Below are positions 59,318 to 64,000 of a stretch of DNA of 64,000 bases, piece after piece. Under the pieces are notes generated by a model, which saw nothing but the letters and a program-made list of their open reading frames with translations, did not search any database and was not told the DNA's origin. Numbering within the stretch: the first letter of the stretch is position 1; every line of letters begins with the position of its first letter. The position numbers were made by a program, and so were the translations under genes. Origin of the DNA: Gambelia wislizenii. Lineage: Eukaryota > Chordata > Lepidosauria > Squamata > Crotaphytidae. The stretch spans positions 57,501,001 to 57,565,000 of the forward strand of contig JAUMIR010000005.1 in NCBI GenBank assembly GCA_030847615.1, written 5' to 3'.

Positions 59318-60467
59318 TCCTACACTGGGAGGCAGGTGGAATGTAATTTAAATACATTTCAAAAAGTCAAATCCCAAAGAAGAGGAGACTATGCCGCTTC
59401 AATAATTTTGATAATGGCAAATCTTCCTCAACCTACCCACACCCATGGTATTTCCATACCAGGCTTTTATTGCAATTTTATGAGGGGTTGTGATGAAGTC
59501 CTCTTCCATGCAAACCCCTCCAATATTTTCCAACCACTTCTTCCACCTTTTTTTTTCTTTTCATAAAAATGTTAAGGAGGAAAAGATAGAAGAGTTGCAT
59601 AATGACTTTTGACTGGTAGCACACAGAATGCCCATTTGGAAGTGTGTATTCCTTTTCCTTCATTACATTTGCACAATAGAAAGTCAATTTCATAGCTAAT
59701 TTGTAGCACATCTTCTAAAGTAGTTCACTGTCACTGGAGGAGATGAATTTGTTCATAATACTTTTTAAGGCTCAGTAGAATCATATCAAAGAAAATGAGA
59801 AGAAAAAAATCCTTAACAAAACAGTTCTAAAAATGAGAATGATATTAAGTATGAAGCATATCTGTGGCAAATCTGATTCTGTGTGAAACTGCGCGCTCTT
59901 ACGTCTGCATCACCATGCAAAAGTTTTGAGGCTTTTGTAAGCTATTTAGTTTTCTGCTAGAACCACAGAGAGGAACCGAATGAGGACTGGTGCAAAAGAA
60001 ATACTTCTACTATTATGAATTATAAGGCCAGAAATGTATTTTGAGTCCCAACATTGAATGGAGCTCACAGACCTGCCACATAAACATCCATTTTTGGTTA
60101 ACTCAGAGTTTCTTCACTTCAGCAGTTTAATTTAGGTGGCAATGAAGTGATTTTGTCACTGCTATTATTAAATAATTAGGAGTGAAAAGTCCTTCCTGAT
60201 CTAATGCAAATCACCCAGACAGCTCCTAGAAGATGAAGATTTATCTTCTCCCCATATGCGATTCAGCAAATAAAAGATTTGTTCATCCCAGAGCTGTGTG
60301 AGCTTATTAGAGCATCCTTATGTATCTTTTGTACCAGTGAGTTCCCCCAAACAGTCCTTCACCATTTATACCCAACCCTTGTAAAACAACAGAAAATTTG
60401 AACAAAATGCTAGTATAATGGAAATAATAAGCAACAGGAACATTTCTAAAAGAAGTGTTATAGTTAC

Positions 60468-60585
60468 CTCTTGGTGTGTAATTCGTACACCATTGTAAAA
60501 GGACATAACTGTGCCAGCTTCAGCTGCTGTTTTAGAAAATAAGCCTTCTCCAGCATTGGAAATGAGAGATACATCAACATATACC
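60468..60585 (-). CDS. SETD7: SETD7 internal coding exon (SET domain start)
   Basis: 118 bases: acceptor TTATTAG|GGTATA, donor GAG|GTAACT. Encodes VYVDVSLISNAGEGLFSK and VMSFYNGVRITHQE. The GEGLF SAM-binding segment and Tyr in SFYNG (human Tyr245) are conserved. Confidence 0.95.
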
Positions 60586-61371
60586 CTAATAAAAAGGAAC
60601 AATAATAAATAAATAACAGTGTTATAATTAGTACTTTTTCTAAGCACACTGATATTTCTAAGCCAGGTTAAATCAATTTGTCTGCATCTGAGAATCCACA
60701 AGCAAAATTTTGTTTGGAAAATGTTAATTTTGGGATAGCATTTAATAGGAAAAAAATTTTTTTTACTATCCAGCACATGATCAAGCATCAACCATCACCA
60801 GCACATGATCAAATACACCGGGACTCCAAACTCCTGCTTAAACAAATATTACAACTGGTGTTAAGGGAATCTGTCTGTTTAAAAATTAGTAGCAAAACTA
60901 TGTGAATATAGAGGTTAGTAAGCAAGGTTTTTCAATACAGTAACTAAAATTTTAAGTTAGTCATTAACCAAAGCACAGGCAGACGAAAATTAGGATGTTA
61001 AATATCAGAATAAATATAAATGTAAACATCTTTAATAAGAAAAAGAAGCTCTATGTTAGGATATAGCTAAATAGCAGTGGATCAGTATTGTTTCTAAATG
61101 CCCCCTCTTTAAGACCTAATATTCTGTTACAGAAAAAGTAAAAATATGTATTTATTTTATTGTATTTATATCCTGCCTTTCTCCTAGCACAGGATTCAAG
61201 GCAGCTTTTTATATTCTTTTTATTCAGCTGATTAGACAAATGGACCACAGAAAGTAGAATGGGAAACAGAACTGGACCATATGAAGATATGTGAGCACAG
61301 ATATGAAATGTGACAAAACTTTTGCATTTCAATAAAAGAACAGTATATCATTACTGTATCTTACCCCAAGG

Positions 61372-62458
61372 GTGAGAAGTTTCAGTCTTAGTGGCACAAT
61401 CTGGGCCTTTGGGCTTCCTCAGATGACTCTGTCCCCTTCCCCATTACAGCATCATGCTGTTGCCTCCCAGGTTTTGTATGTTTCCCACCATTTTAAGACT
61501 GAAATGCTTCTCAAAAGCACAGCTATTAGCAGTAAGAGGTTTAAACTAAATACTGCTGGTATTTTTGGTCCCACCTTTTTGCTATTAGCCCACCTTTTGC
61601 TAATGGAACCCCAACCCCACAAGAATTTTTCTCAAACTAATTTCAGCCCTTGGGCTGAAAGATGTTTTCCATTCCTGTTCTTTAAGAGGCTGAGCTCTCT
61701 TTAAGTCTCTGCCCCCAATCCTAACTCCACATGTTGAAATCCACTTTCTGAACAACCAAAGAAGAGTATTAGTTTTGAGTGGAAGGAACAAGAGGGGAGA
61801 ACTACCTCTTTGTAGCTGTTACATATCCTATTGCCAAGTTTCAGGGCCTGGGCCTGAATCTCAGGACCTGAATACTTTTCCTCATTCCATAGGAAGAAGG
61901 GTAGGAATCTTAGCAGAAAGGGCTGACTTGAAAACTGTGTATATAGCTATATTTTTTTCATTTGTTTTTTATTTGAATTTTGTTCAAATGACATACTGCA
62001 ACTATAGTTGATGCTGAAACATCACTAGGGCCCATCTCCTGTGACATCACAAGGGGTCATCCCTAGATCTCAAATTTCAGGGGATAGTTCTGACCTGGGA
62101 ACTCTACTACCACCTAATTTCAGTTGTGCCATGATTTTTCACTCTTGTACTTATGAGTTAATAAAAAAAAAGTTTAAAAAGACAATTATCTCCTAGGCAG
62201 ATAGATGTCTCCCATAGCTACAGACTTCTCATGCCAATCCAGGTGTTTTAAGAAAAACATTTCAGTTCAATATGCAAGGCAGTTATCAAATTAAAGGGCT
62301 AACCAAGCCATCAATTTACCCCTACGTGGTCCATGTTGCCATTCCAAGGAATAAAGTGGTGATGAATGGTGTCCTAAAACATGAAACACATGCACCAAAT
62401 AGTTTCTTTGCAAATCTTTATGCATATGGCTGAAATGATATACATAAAAATATTCTAC
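61372..62458. other. SETD7 intron, nothing recognised
   Basis: No gene or well-defined transposon is supported. 61144-61210 just before it is a LINE-tail-like fragment. Confidence 0.4.
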
Positions 62459-62540
62459 CTCTCTGATTCATAAGGATCAGGAAGAAGTGCATTTGTAGAA
62501 ATGCAGGATGAAGTAGATTTATCAAAAGTGTATACTGGGC
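62459..62540 (-). CDS. SETD7: SETD7 internal coding exon (between MORN repeats and SET domain)
   Basis: 82 bases: acceptor TATTTTTAG|GCCCAG, donor AGAG|GTAGAA. Encodes FDKSTSSCISTNALLPDPYE, nearly identical to vertebrate SETD7. It joins in phase to 60468-60585. The four exons in the window give the last 179 residues of about 366; the MORN-repeat exons lie beyond the window end. Confidence 0.95.
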
Positions 62541-62882
62541 CTAAAAATAAACCAGTAGAGGAATTAATGGACAAATTAAGAGGCAGATTTGTCTCTTATT
62601 AGCATTTTACATTTAGTACACAACCATAAGGAAATTTAACTATTCAAAACAAGACAAAAAAGCATACCTTATTTCAACCGGTTGTGGAAGCACATAAAAC
62701 AGTGCTTGCACATAATTATTTCACCCTTTTTATTTTTCTTCTTAACTGTAAGTAATTCCAAGCATCTTTTTTGTTACAAAGGTAAGTTCATATTTACATA
62801 AGTATAAAACTTATTTTAAAATCTTGATTTTGCACAGAAGTACTGTATACTTGCAATTAGACCTTGGCTTTGAACAACATTT

Positions 62883-63074
62883 TGTTGTGGTGTGTCTTCA
62901 GGTTGTTTCTGACTTATGGCATCCCTAAGGCAAACTTATCACAGAGTATTCTGAGGGCTGAGAGTGTGTGACTTGCCCAAGGTTATCCAGTGTATTTTCA
63001 TGGCCGAGTGGGGATTCAAACCCTGGTCTCAAGAGTTGCAGTCCAACACTCAAACCACTATACCATGCAGGCTA
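62883..63074 (-). mobile_element. Sauria/ACA-type SINE (reverse) with 14-bp duplication
   Basis: Flanked by TTTGAACAACATTT at 62869-62882 and 63075-63088. Body words GGCATCCCTAAGGCAAAC and CAAACCACTATACCATGCAG mark the reversed SINE, shortened in the middle. Confidence 0.9.
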
Positions 63075-63675
63075 TTTGAACAACATTTACAAATGCTTAT
63101 ATATCAGTGAAGCCAATGGGACTCAGACAAGCAGGCTTTTCGCAAACATTTGAAATGGAAGTCCCCAAGTGGCTATTAACAATTTCTCAAATCTTCCTCT
63201 AGTAGTACAGTACAGAAAAAGCCATATGTTTCTACCCATAGAATTCTTTGCTAAAGCTACATTATTTAAAAAGAAGGCTGATGAAGGGATTATTTACTCT
63301 CTTTAAACAGGAATTTCTTAAATGATATAACGGGGTGCAACAGAGTTATATGCTTGTCTGTATATTCTTTTTTAAACATCAAGTTATATGTTTTTCAGTA
63401 AATATTAAAATTACACATGGAAAGGACAGGCAAGACAGATATCTGAAGATTGATGAGAAATTTTGCTTTTGGTAACCAATTCTAAACACAGATTTATATT
63501 ATTAATACCATCAGATTTGTATGTTCATTGGAACAACTATATGATACTTTCAAAACATAAATTGAATACTGAACATTATTCCAAATAGTTTTGGAACAAG
63601 AACTGTCGTATCATACCTCTATACCATTTAAAAAGCACACAATTCAAATTTCTCTGTTTTGTCTCATGTTTAAAC

Positions 63676-64000
63676 CAGAGTTGGGCAATTATTGGAGGCT
63701 GGGGGGCCGCAATGCCACCTGACAAGCCTTGGAGGGCTGCATCACCCTGCAAAACAAAACAAAAACAATTTTGGGCCCCCAAATGCCCTTAAGGGAATGG
63801 GGGGGGTCAATTCTACCTTGTTTGGGGGAAGTTTGCCCTCGGACCTTTTTAAGCGCAGGAGAAGGCTTTTTTTTACAAAAGGAATTGACCAATTAGTCAA
63901 TCTCCAGTTCATTTCCTGTTAGAAAAAGGCTTGCCTTAGGCCTAAAATGAACAGGGGGCCACTAAACATGGCAACCCCACATCCACCCACTAAAGGGTAT
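63676..64000. mobile_element. hAT-type DNA transposon fragment, running off the window
   Basis: CAGAGTTGGGCAATTATTGG followed by GGGGGGCCGCAATGCCACCT and GGAGGGCTGCATC is the familiar hAT/Charlie terminal pattern. The other end is outside the window. Confidence 0.55.

Overview
This is vertebrate nuclear DNA, most likely from a squamate (lizard) genome. The single-copy genes are vertebrate orthologues in a familiar synteny block: NAA15, then RAB33B, then SETD7. The repeats have a squamate look: tRNA-derived SINEs of the Sauria/ACA type with (CAA)n tails, 5S-rRNA-derived SINEs, a DIRS tyrosine-recombinase retrotransposon, a Ty3/Gypsy chromovirus and many short hairpin DNA transposons. The exact species cannot be named from the sequence.

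Layout: 1-650 is an antisense L1 fragment in the last NAA15 intron. The last NAA15 coding exon is at 759-959 (+), followed by its 3' UTR. 3651-15112 is a DIRS element with inverted terminal repeats and an internal complementary region, split by a complete Gypsy chromovirus (6230-11743) flanked by a 5-bp target duplication. RAB33B (+) has its CpG-island promoter and coding exon 1 near 17.6 kb and coding exon 2 at 20.5 kb. Its intron holds a nest of DNA transposons and a foldback element. From 28.7 to about 44 kb I assemble, exon by exon, a six-coding-exon minus-strand gene for a 231-residue four-helix (CD20/TMEM255-like) membrane protein with a C-terminal PPPY motif, probably driven from a CpG island at 43.3-44.0 kb. 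Its introns contain a second, older DIRS fragment, a LINE fragment with a zinc-finger tail, SINEs and hAT elements. About 49-64 kb is the 3' half of SETD7 (-): four exons of the SET domain and a long probable 3' UTR; its 5' exons lie outside the window.

The host genes do not form a functional unit. NAA15 is the auxiliary subunit of the NatA N-terminal acetyltransferase, RAB33B is a Golgi/autophagy small GTPase and SETD7 is a lysine mono-methyltransferase. RAB33B and the tetraspan gene converge tail to tail, and SETD7 lies upstream of the tetraspan gene in the same orientation.

Most notable: (i) the Gypsy gag-pol junction carries a GGGAAAC slippery heptamer in the correct -1 phase, followed after 7 nt by a perfect H-type pseudoknot (8-bp and 7-bp stems), matching the arrangement known for sushi-ichi and PEG10; (ii) the unrecognised tetraspan gene between RAB33B and SETD7; (iii) three foldback elements carrying hammerhead-ribozyme-like cores, two of them with 10- and 14-bp target duplications, consistent with Penelope-like retroelements; (iv) the complete DIRS end/ICR architecture. 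All transposon proteins except the Gypsy gag are broken by stops or frameshifts.
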